Origin: Paragonimus westermani
Taxonomy: Eukaryota; Platyhelminthes; Trematoda; Plagiorchiida; Troglotrematidae
Reading direction: 5' to 3'
NCBI GenBank assembly: GCA_008508345.1
Contig: QNGE01003694.1
Span: 1-64,000, forward strand
DNA length: 64,000 nt
Shown here in pieces: positions 34,916 to 49,638 of the stretch. Below the pieces are notes generated by a model. It made no database searches. It saw only the letters and a list, made by a program, of their open reading frames with translations, and had not been told where the DNA came from. A program made the position numbers and the translations under genes. Each line of letters begins with the position of its first letter. The stretch's first letter is position 1.

Positions 34916-37900
34916 TGGGGTATAAAATTGAAAAGTATAGGGTTGATTCGTTCACTTGCTGTTCTGTGGTGTTTGCATAAAGTTCACCAGTTTTGCGTTG
35001 GTGGCTGTTAAGATAAGATCGAATGGTTACCCTCTCCGAAATGTTGTTTCTTTGTTCATTACCTCCATATACGTTGAACGCAGTTTTCCCAGTTCGTTCT
35101 GAGCTCCACAATTTCATGAACGCCTTATAATTGCATACTCTATCGCGAATAATATGATCTAATATACGTCATGTTTTTTCGAATAGACCTGAATTTTTAA
35201 TTGGCTATATTCATTGAAGTCAGTATTTATAGTTTGAAAGTCATCTGTTCTAACAAACCACATTTATTGTTTCACGATATAACAGGAGATTACATGAGTT
35301 TCCTCATCTAACATTGCAAATGTGTAGCCATCTACATCTCATCTGCAAAATGAAAGGGTTATTAGAAATGAGAATGCAGTGAATATTTTCACACTGCGTT
35401 CAAAGCAATGTTGCAAATTCAATTCCATTCATGATATTAGACTGCTTTTTGACAGTTGAGTTTATTAAACAACTGAGAAGAGTCATAAAATCCTTCGTGA
35501 GAAATTGGACGTTGTGTAGTTTCGTTAGATTGATAGTTACGACAATAATTTACTGCTGAAAATGTTAACAGTTATCGGCAGAATTAGCGTATGCAACCGT
35601 TTCAGTTTGACTAATTATCTTCTGCGCATGCTTGCAAACGTTAAAATTGGACACACAATTTGAGAATATTGATATCAAACGCTCGTTCGTTATGCATGAA
35701 GTAATTTCCCACTGTCAGTCAACGTACTTTTCAGGTAATCTCCCACAACTTTTGATATGGGAAGAATCAGAGAACGGCAATTTTAACAAGAATTCTGAGT
35801 TAGCTACATATACTCAAAGATATCTGGTTGCTAGTAGCGGCTTACAGACGATATATATTCATATATTAAATATCTCACTTTTATCCCATCCATCCGAATC
35901 TATATTTTCAGGGATGAAGATAAACAATACCAATCACTAGCACCGATCCATGCAGCGAAAAATTCAAATGTTATTTCATGCAGCAATTTTCACATTGGTT
36001 AAAACAAAACTCACATTTCACTAATTCGTCCAAACCACCTTCACAATTCAAAATAGATTGTAGTATACGGGATTCATGACGGAACACATGGGAATTTTTT
36101 CTGTTGTTCCAAATTTGAGTAGCGTAAACATAAACACAATGCTAGATGAGCTACTTCATAACAGATGTTACCATCCGAATGTGCGCTCACTCAAACAGAC
36201 ACATTCACGTTTTTCACCGTGTAATATACAAACGATTAAGCAGTGATGAAATGGTCAACGGAAGTTTGAGAACGGGTACTCATAGTGACTGCCAAAAACG
36301 CTTGTTCATGTTAGTTATTGAACAGGGAATTCGCATCAATTTCTGTGAACCTACTCATATATGCCATTTTGTCGTCAGCTGTACAGAAAACGAACATTTA
36401 AAGATGAATTGCATGCAAATTCACTTCCTTCACGCCACTTCAACTTCACTGGCACTTGTTTGTGGCTCTTTTCACAAATTCATAGTGCAATCATTTTTCC
36501 AGAGAAAATGAAATAGCACACATCTTGGGAATCCTCCATCGAAGAAACTGTGATTTCAGGCCACACTAGTTTGAAATTTCGGAGTGACCAAGCAACTGAA
36601 ACTGTGTTACCGATTGTGCAGTAAGAACATGCAAGTCAAACAAATTGCAAGTGAGTTACGTTAAAAACCCACTTGCTGTCTAAGTGAACATGCATTTCTC
36701 ACAAGTTCGTTACTGTTAACGCAACATCACTCAACTGATGCTCGAACAGGTAAATGGAGTATCATGTGCGGCAGGGGAATCGCGTAGCATCAACTTCATT
36801 GCAGCCTTTGCTATCTGGTTTCCTTTTGCAACATTTCGACTTTTAGTAACAACACAGTGATATTGAGTCCGAAATAACTGCACATATATTAAAAATCATA
36901 GGAGCACACTGTAATCTAGGTTTTTCACAATCACTCTTATCACTGTTAACCATATTACTCCCTTTATTTCAAAAGTGAACAAAAATTGGACAGTTGGTGC
37001 TGACAAATATTATTCCACCAGTCGTTCGACACACTCGGGCTGAGTCTCAAGTGGATTTCTCTCCCCGAATCAAAAGTCGAAACTTTTCCTGAATCAAACA
37101 CAAAATATTCAGCGTAAAACTCACTTTTCAAAAAATTATAGTTAACTGCGTTTCAAATATCAACACACATTTGATTGAATGCGAAAACAATATGCACATA
37201 GTCAGAAACGCACCTTTGTGATACATTTTAACATGGCCATTCTTCACATACACCGCTATGACAACGGTATTTTTTCAGTTTTTAACATAATGCGTTTGCA
37301 GTTCCCTAGATCTGATTTTGTCGTGTAGACAGATGATTCAAGGATTTCAATAGGTCTGATAATTTCGGTACATCAAATTAAAAATGTCACTGTGAATATC
37401 TGAACGTTGTTTTGTTAGTTTATTCACAGAACTACCGCTGAAAAACAGCAATGCTGCGATCGCCGAGGTAAATAGTTGACAAGAATAAGTGGAACTATCC
37501 ATCAGTTTGACACGATAAAACTACATTGGGATGGCAGGCCGCACATTGCGGACACTTGAACAACGGTTAGCTTAATGTTGGTAAAGTGCCCGGAAAGTTA
37601 AAACAAGCGAGACACAAACCGCTGCGAGCCGACCTAACAAGAAGTCGAAGGTGCCAACATCAGTTGCGAGTTTTCGTTTTGCGGATGCATCTCGTTTCTA
37701 AGATAGCCAATGAGAACTCCGTAACTCTTGAATCAACATGGTGCTACAAATTCTGCCATTGGTTTTACTTCGGAGGGAAGCCAGTTTTCAACACATCAGT
37801 TTATTGTGTGATTTACAACACGGACTAGAACTACGCCCAATCGTCTCCAAGACTGGGAATGAAAAACTAAAAACGAACAGATAATCTTACTTGCTAAGTA

Positions 37901-38464
37901 CTCTTGGGGAACTGTGAGATGCATACAAATATCCACATTCATTTTTTGCAACAAGATGACAACGAGAAAATGATTGCATCATGTTTCTTGCTAGATGGAA
38001 CAAGAGGTATCAAAACTGAAGAACTTATAGGATGATGTATCGGTTGAAAGATTAGTTCGTAGTAGTTCACTCGTATTATCCTACCTTTCATGAAAAGAGA
38101 AAGGGCTGCAGAAATACAACAAACATTAGTGTTACGTTGTGAGTAATCAAACAGATTCTTCTGCAAACGTTTTAATGACATGGTCAACTCAGTGGTAGCG
38201 TGCACATTTTGTTGACATACCCTTCACGCTGGACTTGTCGGCTTTGTGACATTTCGAAAGATAAGTGACAATTGATTTTACGAGTAATTGTGGCTGAGCA
38301 CAACACAGCAGATATAAATGCATTTTAATTGTGAAATTAACACAAATGAGCAATTAAATGAGCTTTTATTTCTCAAATAACTCCATAACGTCCATGTTTC
38401 TACTATCACCGTGTAAAACTACTTATGCCGTAATAATTCACATCGAATGATATTCAACCCATGG
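34916..38464. other. No recognised gene; AT-rich
   Basis: Frames of 100 (34815-35117 minus), 102 (35632-35940 plus) and 121 residues (36146-36511 plus) lack known motifs. The 121-residue one is His-, Cys- and Phe-rich. No SINE, LINE or PLE pieces were found. Confidence 0.45.
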
Positions 38465-41400
38465 GGTATTTTTTTCCATAAAGACCTAACACGTTTTTTC
38501 TCATGCAGTTAATATACAAGTTATTGGTTCAGGATTCCAATAGAAAGTGTAGCTTCCCCTCTGATTTTCTCCATGTGCATTTCATATAGGTCGGAACATA
38601 TGGCAACAGTAACATGTGTTACGGTATAATTACTCGTGCACTGATCTAATTTGGCTTATCAACCTTTCATTGGTTCAGTTGATTTTGGTCAACACACTAA
38701 TGAGGCAGTTCCAAAACAGCGTATGTGACGCAATATAATTCCAGGTACGCGCGAGCAGAAAAAAAAACAGAATTCTCGTTTGGCTCGAACAGCTTATAAG
38801 TTTTTATCATGTTGTGGGCACAAGTGATAATTTAACTAAACAAAGTGATTTACGCAATATGCATCCTGAAAGGTGTTTTATATCAAACTGCATGTCTATT
38901 TTGGCACGAGATAAAAACTGCTGTTACAGGATGGTCGCTATCAGTAGACAAATCGTATAATGGTGTATCTAAGTCATCATAACGTATTCATCAATTGACC
39001 GGTAAAGCTTATCAGCGAATGGAAATGCTCACTTGTCTTCATACATGACCAACTTACCTTCATCATAATACGGTTTAACTGTATGAGACAGACGATTTTG
39101 AGTGGGTGTCCGGTACTGAGAATATAAACAACAGTTTTCCATCTTATCAACTTTGGTTATTAATTCCTAAAATCCTGATGCAGAACACAAAACTCACCTT
39201 CATTCATTAACAAATTTGCAACTAAAGCAAACATTAGACAGTTAATCACTAACGGATCGGCTGAACCCAATTGATATTCCACACTATAAACATCGACTGA
39301 GTACACATTGTTAATAAAGAAGGCTTACCCTCATCAATCGTGTGAATTTCTAGAAAACGACGTGCGGTAAATTTTTGGTGTAGAAAGAGCGTACGTCCAT
39401 TTTACTGGGAAGATGAACACAAAAGAATTTACAGTTCACTCATCGAAATAATTCAGCGGAAGCTGACTTACTTTTGGCTCCATCTGTAGTTCAACGCAGC
39501 GAAAATGTATGCATGTTAGCACGCACCTGCAATATTTCATCCCATCTTCATAATGATGTGCAATGTGGTCTCACTCACAGTTCATCAAGAAGTACTTCTC
39601 TGTAAGCATGAATAATTCGAGGTTCGTGCATGAAAAATATATTTAATCGTTTAGTAGGAAATGGATGTGTCACTGAATTAACGTGATTCATTCAAAGTCG
39701 GCCTGTAAGTTCAACCAATATTCACTTTTTAATTTTCGTGTCAACATTCCACTCGAGGTTTGTCATTTATGTCAGCTATGATGTTGAGTGATTTTCTCTC
39801 AAGTTCGCTCAGATGAGCAACTGTTGGTTGTTCAGCTGCCGACTATAGGTGTCTATTTGCATCGTGGGGAAATTCTCCTATTTCGGTCGCATACGCCCCA
39901 ATACGTCGTTAGTTCATTTCCTTTCACGAATTGACGTATTTGCTCACAAAACCGCGGATAAACCTTACGACAAACTCTGGAAATAGCCGCACACATAACA
40001 GGCTAGTTGACTATCAGCATCTTCGACAGGTTGATTGACGAAGGTTATATGCTACGGGTTTGGTTCAGCTGGAATTCACATGACCATTGATGGTTCCAAT
40101 ATGTGTTACATTTCTTCGAATTAGAGCCCTCACCATGTTATCACATTCAAATATTAGGACACTGAGACTGGTGGGAAGGAATATGGTTAATTTTGGTTAG
40201 CTACCTTACTTTCCGAACTAGTATACAGATTACGGCAAAAGTTGCATTTATTTACGTATCAATCGATTCGTACCAGCGATAAGACCATTCAAATTCATTC
40301 ACAAACCAAGTTTAGTTAGCAGTGACATGTGAAATGCAGAGTAAATCTGAAGGAACAACCAGCAAATGCGCTGAATTCTACTCAATAGGAGTGCAATCAC
40401 GGCAAGTGATGAAGGCCAGGGAATATTACTGACTGTAGGTACGCACAGCTATCATTTTTCTACAATCTTTTCGAAAAACAATCTGGATAGATGAGTGAAA
40501 CCGTAGACGAACTATTTCAAAATTCATGAGCGGCATCGGTGATTTATCGAGACTAATGCAACCTGATGACCGTGGTAAATATGAAAATCAAGATAGATCT
40601 GGAGCATCTAGTCGATGGCATAAATCTGAATGCCTTTGAATACATGGAAAGTCAAGTCAAAATCAATTCGAAGTTTACTGTACACAACTATAGGCTGGTA
40701 AGTTGTATTTAACTGTGCAGAGAGAACTGTGGAATATCTTCAACCTGAACAGTAGAAGTATTCACACCACTGCAACATCACGTCATTAGTAGCAAAACAC
40801 TGAGGTTGTTTCGGAGATAGAGCCATTATCTAGACTTATAGAGCCTCCAGTGATTATCTTGTTTAGTCAGCATTTATGAAACACGTGTTGCAAACATATT
40901 ATCACAGTTACAATTAGTCGTTCCATTTTACATTAATTCACCAAAAATCAATGGATACTTGTTTCTCATTACATGAACAAATATCGGATGTTGATAAGCG
41001 TCTGACATCAGTATATACACATATTTCACAGTAGCATGTTTTAATGACGTTACAATATAAGTGACGGAGGTTCCTCACCCAGATTCACAAACGCGGTGAA
41101 AACTGACAATTGGATTGAAGGCAACTGTTACAACCAAATATTGGTTATCCTTTCATTACTAATGAACGCTTGGCGGACCGCAAACACAGAAAGCGGAAAT
41201 ACTTAATCCTGATGTTACAACTACAATTGAATGTTTCAAACAAATCCGTCCCATTTGAAATCAGCATTGGCCCCCAAGCTTTATTTTGTTAAGATTATCA
41301 AAAACATTGCTTGATCGATAGAAATGTCCAATATGTACTCATCTCGTACTTTACATTCGATAGTGATACAAACTGTGCACAATCGCCTGACTTGTTTCTA

Positions 41401-42395
41401 ATTCTATGAGGTCACATTATTCGTGGAACTTACGTGTTGACCATCCTACAATTGCCATCAGAAAATTCTGAAACTGAAGTATATTTGTTTCCGCATCGAA
41501 CAATATTTCTTAATTCAAAAATGTATTCCATCAGTTCATTATGCTGGTTTTGCTCCCATTTATAACTCATACAGCTGTTGCTCAGTCACGATCCTAGCAG
41601 GTAATCACCAGTACATTGTTCAATTCACAAAACCTAATGAATATTCTTACTGGCAGCGTGGCATTTACGCTGTCATAGATGAACAGCCTGAAATGCGAAT
41701 AATATGAAGCCGAAGAACTCTCATGTGTGACTGTAGCCGTTGCACTGGGATAGACTTTGTAGGGAGCATCTCTCGGAGTGAAAGCCTGCCGTTGGATCAT
41801 ATAGATGTCAAGAAAGTGTTCACAAATCTGGGCAACATTTCTCGAGACAAACCTGCTAACCAGTATTCCTTTGACCTCATATTAGTTTCGACGAATTTAT
41901 CACATGTGAATACCCAACGCACCTTGGCGTGTGAGTTCCAATATTGCCTGTACCAGATATGTGCATTACTGGTTAGCTCTAGCGAAACCAATACTTGTGG
42001 CAGATACGTCAGTGTATAAGAGGTTGGTCTAAAAATTTCGCAGAATGCAAGGTCTGCAATCAAATGTACCAACATTCTGGCAGCTTTATGGTATCAGCAT
42101 ACTGCCAACTCACTGCTGAACATTTCTTTCGTGAAAGCTACAAACAATATATACAATGCGTGTAAATGTTTTTAAATCGGGAATGTTGTAGAATGCTATG
42201 TTTAAATTGCTTGAGGAATTGTGTTGTTCCTTACTAAATCACCCTACGGTATGCGCAGCAAACCGTCTTGTGACGTACTGTGCTCAATCGCATGAAAAGT
42301 TTACATGTTTCCACTGATGGCACATTGTGTCTACTTATTATACCAGTACCAATTGCTAGAATTTTTATATTCTTAGCATTCGGCTAACGAATGAA
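38465..42395 (+). repeat. Diverged 4-kb duplicated block, copy B
   Basis: Partner of 12645-16890, in the same orientation and about 25.8 kb away. Both copies share small-scale order, including the old SINE fragment. Divergence is substantial and many small gaps exist. Open frames in A and B do not correspond, which argues against a protein-coding reason for the similarity. Confidence 0.8.
41700..41800 (-). mobile_element. Old SINE fragment (block B)
   Basis: Counterpart of 16155-16265: ATATGAAGC followed by a TGACTGTAGCCGTTGCACTGGGATAGA stretch resembles the reversed SINE tail. Its presence in both blocks dates it before the duplication. Confidence 0.5.
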
Positions 42396-45300
42396 ACCGC
42401 AACCGTGATTTACATCCACGCGCACTTCTCCCTGCCTGAGCAGGGAAGAAACCGATTCAAACTAGACAACAGAATTGTCACAGGTATTCACAGTTGAAAA
42501 AGATTCGTCAACAGGGTATTTTACAGTGAATGATTAAATTTGACTAGGATCCTGATAACTACAAATTTGATTCACAACTTGTTTTGTATACGTTCCATTC
42601 CACATTATTCACTATGTATACCAGCGTGACGTGAGCCAATAGTGTGAAGGTGGGAGTAAAGCAGATGTACATTTGGCATAGACAATGGAAATATATCTAT
42701 TCAACAGCGGTGCGCTATTTGAGACATTCTGGTGTAATTAAATGCATACATGTTACCATCGGTATGCCCATTCAAACAGGTTTTTTGTTTGATCGTCTTC
42801 TGGTTTAAATATGTAGTTGATTTAGCCACACTCCCTTTCCCTCTGTTTGGTTGTGTAACATGTCATTTGCATTCACGTGAATTTCAAAATCTGGTTCCAA
42901 TTTCGTGCAGGGCTGACAACATATTTTCTGACACTCCTGTCAGTGTATTTGACATAAAGCTCTGAGGACACTTCTATAATATATGAAGGGTGTGTTTTGC
43001 TTTGTTTCGGTATAACCGGGTGCACACTGCACTCCATTACCCGGCTTTTTCTATTCGCATGCAACCTCTTCCGTTTGTCGCCTGTAGCCTGTAGGGGGCT
43101 CTTTCGCACTTCCTGATATAACGTAACTCTTTTCACATCAGAAATTATTTAGTATAAAAAATTTGATTCATTAATTCTGCTCAACTTTTGATCCATAATT
43201 CGTCACTGGCGTGTAATGAGAGCCCGTGAATTCCAACGACATGTTCACGGGATACTGAACAAATTTGTACTGTTGGTTACCCATATGGTTTAAACCGGGA
43301 GATATTCTTTGACCTACAGTGTATCATTTTTGTACTATACATAGCGCTGAAATCATGTTTTGGACAACACTTCATTAAAAGCAATGCTCACTGGTGCGCT
43401 CTGATAGGAGTTTAAATGAGGAAGTTGAGTCGTTTTTAATGCGTGCATCAACGCGGAATATTTATCACCGTTGATTCCTAAGAGCGTACACCCGTAGCAA
43501 CGATTTACGGAAACGTGCAATCTAATTGAAAGTTGAGTTTGTTGCTGTTTTGTCTACCTGAAGACCTGGTTTATATGAAAATTTGGCAATCGCACACTGA
43601 TAACATTGCGTACACATTACTGGTAATATTCCAAGGATAACGACTTGCACTCATCTGATATACATGCACTAGTTTGCTAGTAAAACCATTCTTAAGGTGA
43701 TGTGACAAGCTGATGCCATTCAGTTTGTCCAACGCACTCCGTTTGAAATGTTCACAGAAATTTTGAGAAAGTTAAGAAATGTACCTTTGTCATCGGTCGG
43801 CGGTTCTGTGTGAATCAACGAGTCGACACATATATATATATATAGGATGCTCCGCTCATAAAAACCACCAGAACGTCCATCACTTCTTAATGAAAATCTA
43901 TGCGTGGAAAGTAAAGTTGATCAGTCAGTCAAACTGAGTGAATTTGATGAGCAACCAGATCGTGTGCAAAAATAGAGAATAGCATTTCTGAGCCAACAAC
44001 ATTGTGATATTTGTTGTTCTGTAGACTGACACGCTGCCAGGCTTAGCCACTGACCACCAGCACAAAATTTCATGGAAAGGTTTGCTCCGGCATAATGACG
44101 GATATCAGACAAGCACATAACGCCAAGTATATAAAATGTTCACAATAAATGATTGATTGGGATAGGATCTAACTACGTAGACGAGTGGTCTTTCGAATTG
44201 TACATCGTCATGATGGGGCGAAACAAGTCGGTATCATGAGCGCAAGAGGGTTTCAGTCAAACGTGCACACATGATCGACATCATCGTTTAACAGAAAACA
44301 CACGGTTTATTTGAACTAACCAGCATTGTCTTCTGTAAAAATGAATATCAATATTATCAATATTTAGAAGTGTCTACATTTGGTAATAAGTTGTGCAGCT
44401 GATGATTGCATAGATATTACCGAACACACACTATTGTCCATACTCACCTGTTTCCGCGCTATTTAGCGCAATGCAACATAACGCGAAAATGAGCGTAATA
44501 AACACCATATTTTCCGAATTTCATTCAACGTATTTCTTTCGATATATATATATATCAGCCGCATATACCTGTACACAATGCTTACGTACGGAAACTAGAT
44601 AGTTGCCAATAGACCTTCCAATTCTGTTGTTGTGACTGGCCAAACACCAAACCAAGAGTCCTCCCTAAATTCCATGTTTCAGTTTGTGGAACGAAGTGGG
44701 TGTGTCAATCTTCAATGGAACAATATCTGACTAGCACACACTACCTAAGGATATAGACCTGTGCGATGGGTACAACGGTGCAAAAACACATCAACGCTGT
44801 TCGATTGTTTTAAAGCATTTCAAAAATTTACATTTCAATAAATGTGTGAATAATAGCACTTGATGACTTTCACACGATGAATTGCTTCTGGATGTTCTCG
44901 ATTAAATCCACAGCTCAAAGATAATGTCAACCAAATTCAGTGGTTAGCGGGTGTATCTAGGTTTTCTTTTCTCTCACAGTTGCACAGCAGTTGTGATATT
45001 CGTCATGTTGCTTGGTATTCAAGTTTTAAGAATTAAACATAAAATAGTAAACCAATGAGACCGCGGATGCGTCAACAAGTGGTACTCAGATGGAGACTAC
45101 GTATCCCAGTAAAACTGAGGTTTCAGCGATTTGACATGAGCAACTTGCACCTGCAAAACTGAACGCACAACCAACTTTTCGCGTTCACATAATAGCTTGC
45201 GGTAAAGTGGACAATTTTGGTTGGCAACAGACAACCTCTATTTTGCTACGGACGCGTTACAGTTAGAAGAATGTGTTGGGCTGTGTTCTGCAGGCTTTCA

Positions 45301-48300
45301 AAGGAGCAAACGCTTAATTATGTGGATGCGTAATGTCCGTTCAGAGCAGTGTTGTTACGGGACATAAACGAGGAATTACACAAAATTGCAAGTTATTCAG
45401 TCGACTGTGTATAAGTACACCAACCCGTGTAGTTTTATGTACATATACACTAAACAAGTGAAACGCCTCACAAATCCGTGAAGTTTGATGAAATGACGGA
45501 TAAAGATTACGGGGAGCAGAGAAGTTCGAAGAGAAGAATTGGACCGCTTGTACACATATGTTCACCCCACGGACACCCATGGCTTTATGGATGTTATGTT
45601 GAATAGCATCATCGACCAGAAATGTTCAGTGCTCTCTTGACCATGGTTAAGAATTTGGTAACGTCCTGACAAGGCAACGTTTTGTGCCTTAAACTTTGCG
45701 CCGGAAACTAATCTGCACAGTGGCCAGCAAAATACAAGTTTTTGCAGGGTTGCGGCAGTCGTGAAAACTCATCTTTCACATCAAAATAAACAAACTTAGC
45801 CCCCGGTCTTTACCATATATTCTGGGCTTCCCCAGAACCTCATGCCATAGCAGTGTTGTCAGCATTTTCGGTGTACCGGAAGTAAACGCCTGGGAGGTGC
45901 AACACACCAACGTAAGTTTAGTCTGTTAAGCCGCTTCTCAGTATCTCGCCTGTTGCATGGTACAGTGGAGAGAAGGAAGCTGGCAATCCATGTGACACTC
46001 TAGCTGGGGTATTGAAAAAGCACAACAACCTGACAAAAATTGTCTGATACTTATGTAAATGAGGGTTCGAACATCTGCCATATTTTGACCGTTCCAGCTG
46101 AATTCGTGGCAAAACCAAAATGCTACGTGCGAATCTGCTGTTCACGCACCTAACAAACTGTATAAATCTCACTGGCTGCGGGCCACACCAGATTAGTGGG
46201 AATCAGTGTGACGTTTTGCGATATGCACATAGTCTGCGTCCTCTATTCACGTATGTGAAGTTGGCATAAGCCGAACCAGAATTATCTGGGGTAGTCGAAT
46301 ATTTACGAACTAGAGCCGTACGTTCTTTGATAACCGATCGGTAAAGGTTCACAAAATGATTGGTAGGTAGCTCATTCTGGTGTGTTCTGAGGAATTTAAT
46401 TACAAGTAAACCTATTTACTTCAGAGGCTGTTGCTCGTCAACAGGTTAATTATCCACGGAATGTTTCAATACCTAGGTAATGTCTTGGGAGGATGGCTGT
46501 CCACTCGTTGAGTGTGTGCAGTTAGGCTTCTCAGAAGTCGTTATGTATTATATACAGCTTGTTCATCAATTTGCGGGCTATTTTAGTGGCATTTGACTCT
46601 CTGTTACTCAATGTTTGTGGAGGATGATTCAACATTTTAGCGTTTCCAGCAGCGTCTGGATAAAACGGCGCGTATGATAGACCTCATGGTATTCTCATTG
46701 TTATTCTTGGGGTCTCCCCTAGATAGCTCTGCGAGAAAACCCTACGTTCTACTGGTTCTTCTTATGTGGAAAACGGTAAAATTGTCTGGTCATCACCCGA
46801 ATAATCAACGCTTTACAGCTGGGGAATGGTAGTACAATGATAACCAATCACATCTTATATGGGCCTAATGAGGCTCGTTTTTGAAAGGCAAGTTTATGAC
46901 TCAGATTAGCTCTAACTGTGTTAGTTCAGGTACACATGTCTGGATTTCGAGATGGAGTGGCCTATCATCAGAACAACAAGCACACAAGAAAAATTCAGTG
47001 TTGTTTGTTCGACCTGTACTGTGTTGGGTCTGACCATCTTGGCAGTCAGCAGCAATTAGTCTCACAACAAGGCCGCACAAGTCTTCAACCGCTAATATTA
47101 TATCCTCAAGCCGTGTTTTTCGCGTAGATTCATTGAGCCAGTGTGAAAATCACCCCAGATCCTTATGACCTTCTATTTTTATGAGACCACGTAGAAGGAA
47201 CAACCGAGCAGATGTAGGACGGATGCTTCATGACATTTTAAAGGTAAGCTGATATCTACAGTGACTACATTTTGCCGATAAAACGCGGTCTACCTTCCGA
47301 CTGTTTTCATGCAGAAAGCTGTTCGCTAATCCATGAAGCGAGGATCCTTTTGACGGAGTTCAGTAAGCCCATTTGTCTACACGATTACCCAGCCAAAATC
47401 ATTACACAAACATATAATTTGCCGCAAATGTTCAACAACCTCTCAAGGATGATTGTCTGCTCAATTTTGCATGCACATCGATTGTAACAAGGAGACGGAA
47501 GGTTTTAGCTCGTGTGTTTCCGTCTGTCTGTTCACCCGCAAACGTTGTGATAGAACGGCTCCCACGCGTGTCGATAAGTAAGTAGAAGCAAATAACACAG
47601 GAACTGGAGGGAGTTGTGATTTTGTGATCACATGACTACCAAACGATGACAGACAATGACACAATGCTCATTCAGATATACCTATTTCATGGACCTTATG
47701 CGTGTTGACATATGTCAAGTTATATTTGCAGACTACTGGTTAGTGCAGTTTACATCGTCTTGCAGTGTTTCCAACTAATCGTAAAAAAAATAGTTCTCAC
47801 CGTGCTCTCAATGAAAAGTTACTTCGATCATTGCGATCGTTTCACAACGGGAAGAACTAGCATGTCTATTGGGCTTGATCCTAGTGATAGAGAACAGTTT
47901 AAAGTTTGACGGCCGTTTACTTGCAATGCCATTAAACTTATAATTAGCAGAATTGCCATCAAATCTCGCAGACGAGCGCGCATTGCAAGATCAACTTTTG
48001 AGTGCCCGGGAAGGAATAAACTGATTAGAACCGTTAATATTCGGTACTAGGACTTCCTTGCCGAAGGGTAGCGTTTGTAGGCCTAAGGGTGAACTGAATG
48101 AGGTGTACAGCGCAGTCAAACTACTGCATAGTTTGATGGATATCAGAAAGCAAGTTTGAACCTCCGTAACTTGGTTGCTGGAGCACTTACAACTTAGTGC
48201 TCACGCAAGGCAGACCGTGCGTTTGTGATAAATGTTCGCAAACTCCACTCAGATTGTACGGTTGTTGCTCGCTGTTAAATCTATCGATGCAGTGGGAGAT

Positions 48301-49059
48301 AAAATAGTACACAAAGATTTCTGTTCATCCTCAAATTCATGTTTCGAAGACGATTGCAGATAAATGAAAGGAGGTAACAGTTTGAATTTCGGTCATGGAC
48401 AGACTCGTGGATTATACTGTAAAATTTCTCAAAGGCGGTCAAGGGCCACATGAAAACAACAGAAAAAATATGGCCCCTGATGGTAGATTACTAGTTGCCA
48501 TATTGATAAAGACCAAGATCGACGTGATTGAAGGAAAATGAAGGATGGCGCCAGCGTCTGAATAATTTCGCATTCGACGCATGCACAACTGCAATGCCTG
48601 CAAGGTTTCGGCCGGTGATTCAAAATCATGGAAATCACTTATACTGCACCTTATAGGTTCTGAAAAGTACTTCGATATCTACATAGATTCAGCACACTAC
48701 TTTTTATTTGTTATATATCTATGCACCTGGCGCAGCTAACTTCTGATTATAAGTAACTCTCGTGCTTTCGTCAAACACTCGAACCTGTTCTGAGGCCTAA
48801 TAGCAAGAGGATTACATAATATTTCACTCTGGTGAAGACTGGAAGTGTGTAGACTACCTGTTGCAGTAAAAAAGCGGAGGGCTAGAAAACAACAGAGATC
48901 GTGATAGGTGATCACATCATTAACACAGCTCACAGGATCTTTCTGAAGATTCCCCGGACGACCGGTGGATTATGACTTCAAGTGTATATATCCGTACCTG
49001 AAATATGAATGTGCTTGATAGAAAGACATAAGGGCAATCTTGATGGGAGAAATCCGTCA
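42396..49059. other. No recognised gene; two TA microsatellites
   Basis: TA runs are at 43829-43844 and 44542-44555. Open frames up to 87 residues (42873-43136 minus, 45918-46172 minus, 46918-47127 plus, 47272-47487 plus) gave no motif. A GC-richer patch lies at 43010-43110. This is the longest stretch of the window without a recognised element. Confidence 0.45.
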
Positions 49060-49638
49060 AGCCATAGGTGCCATAACAAAAGCAGGCCTGTTTCCTGAAT
49101 AACATGTCACACCTGGTGGTATTCTGTGTAAGCAATAATTGACCAGCATGCGTTGTACTGAGTCCTGGTCTAACTGCGACAGTAATTTGAAAAGGCTGCA
49201 CGTCGTGAGGTGGCCTAAACAGGAACGTCACCTCCTGGTCCCAACAGGTCGCATTTGAACTGCCAACTTGTCTCCCGGCAGACAACGAGAATTTTCAACC
49301 CAGCGCCAAGCGGCAGTCAACTTGGGCTTATCAGTGCCCCTTGACAACACATACAACATTGCTTTCGCACCGCCCTTGAGCAGAACCTGAAAGACTGTCA
49401 GATTTACCAGGTCGGCCTTGATTTCAACTGCCTCTTCCACGCCTTCGAACTTCTCCAAGAAACTCTGGACATCCCCTCCCGCAAGTCGCTGCAGGCACGG
49501 GTCATTATTCATGAGATTCAAGAGCGCGGATGGCGCAAATAGCTGTTCAGTTACAGAAACGATATATGGGCCATGCGTTGCAACACAACTACAAGGAAAT
49601 CTACCTAGTGGCATAAAACACTGGTTCAAAAACAGCAT
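49060..49638 (-). mobile_element. Gypsy-like gag remnant
   Basis: The 136-residue minus-strand frame (49228-49638) contains GGDVQSFLEKFEGVEEAVEI and TVFQVLLKGGAKAMLYVLSRG, which resemble the Gag segment that starts with a target for FxxxFE and continues with the LLxGxAxxxLxxL helix. In another frame below 49200, DQDSVQRMLVNYCLHRIPPG resembles the Gag segment before the zinc knuckle. No CxxCx4HxxxC knuckle was found. The region is richer in G and C than its surroundings. The assignment is by pattern only and moderately sure. Confidence 0.5.
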
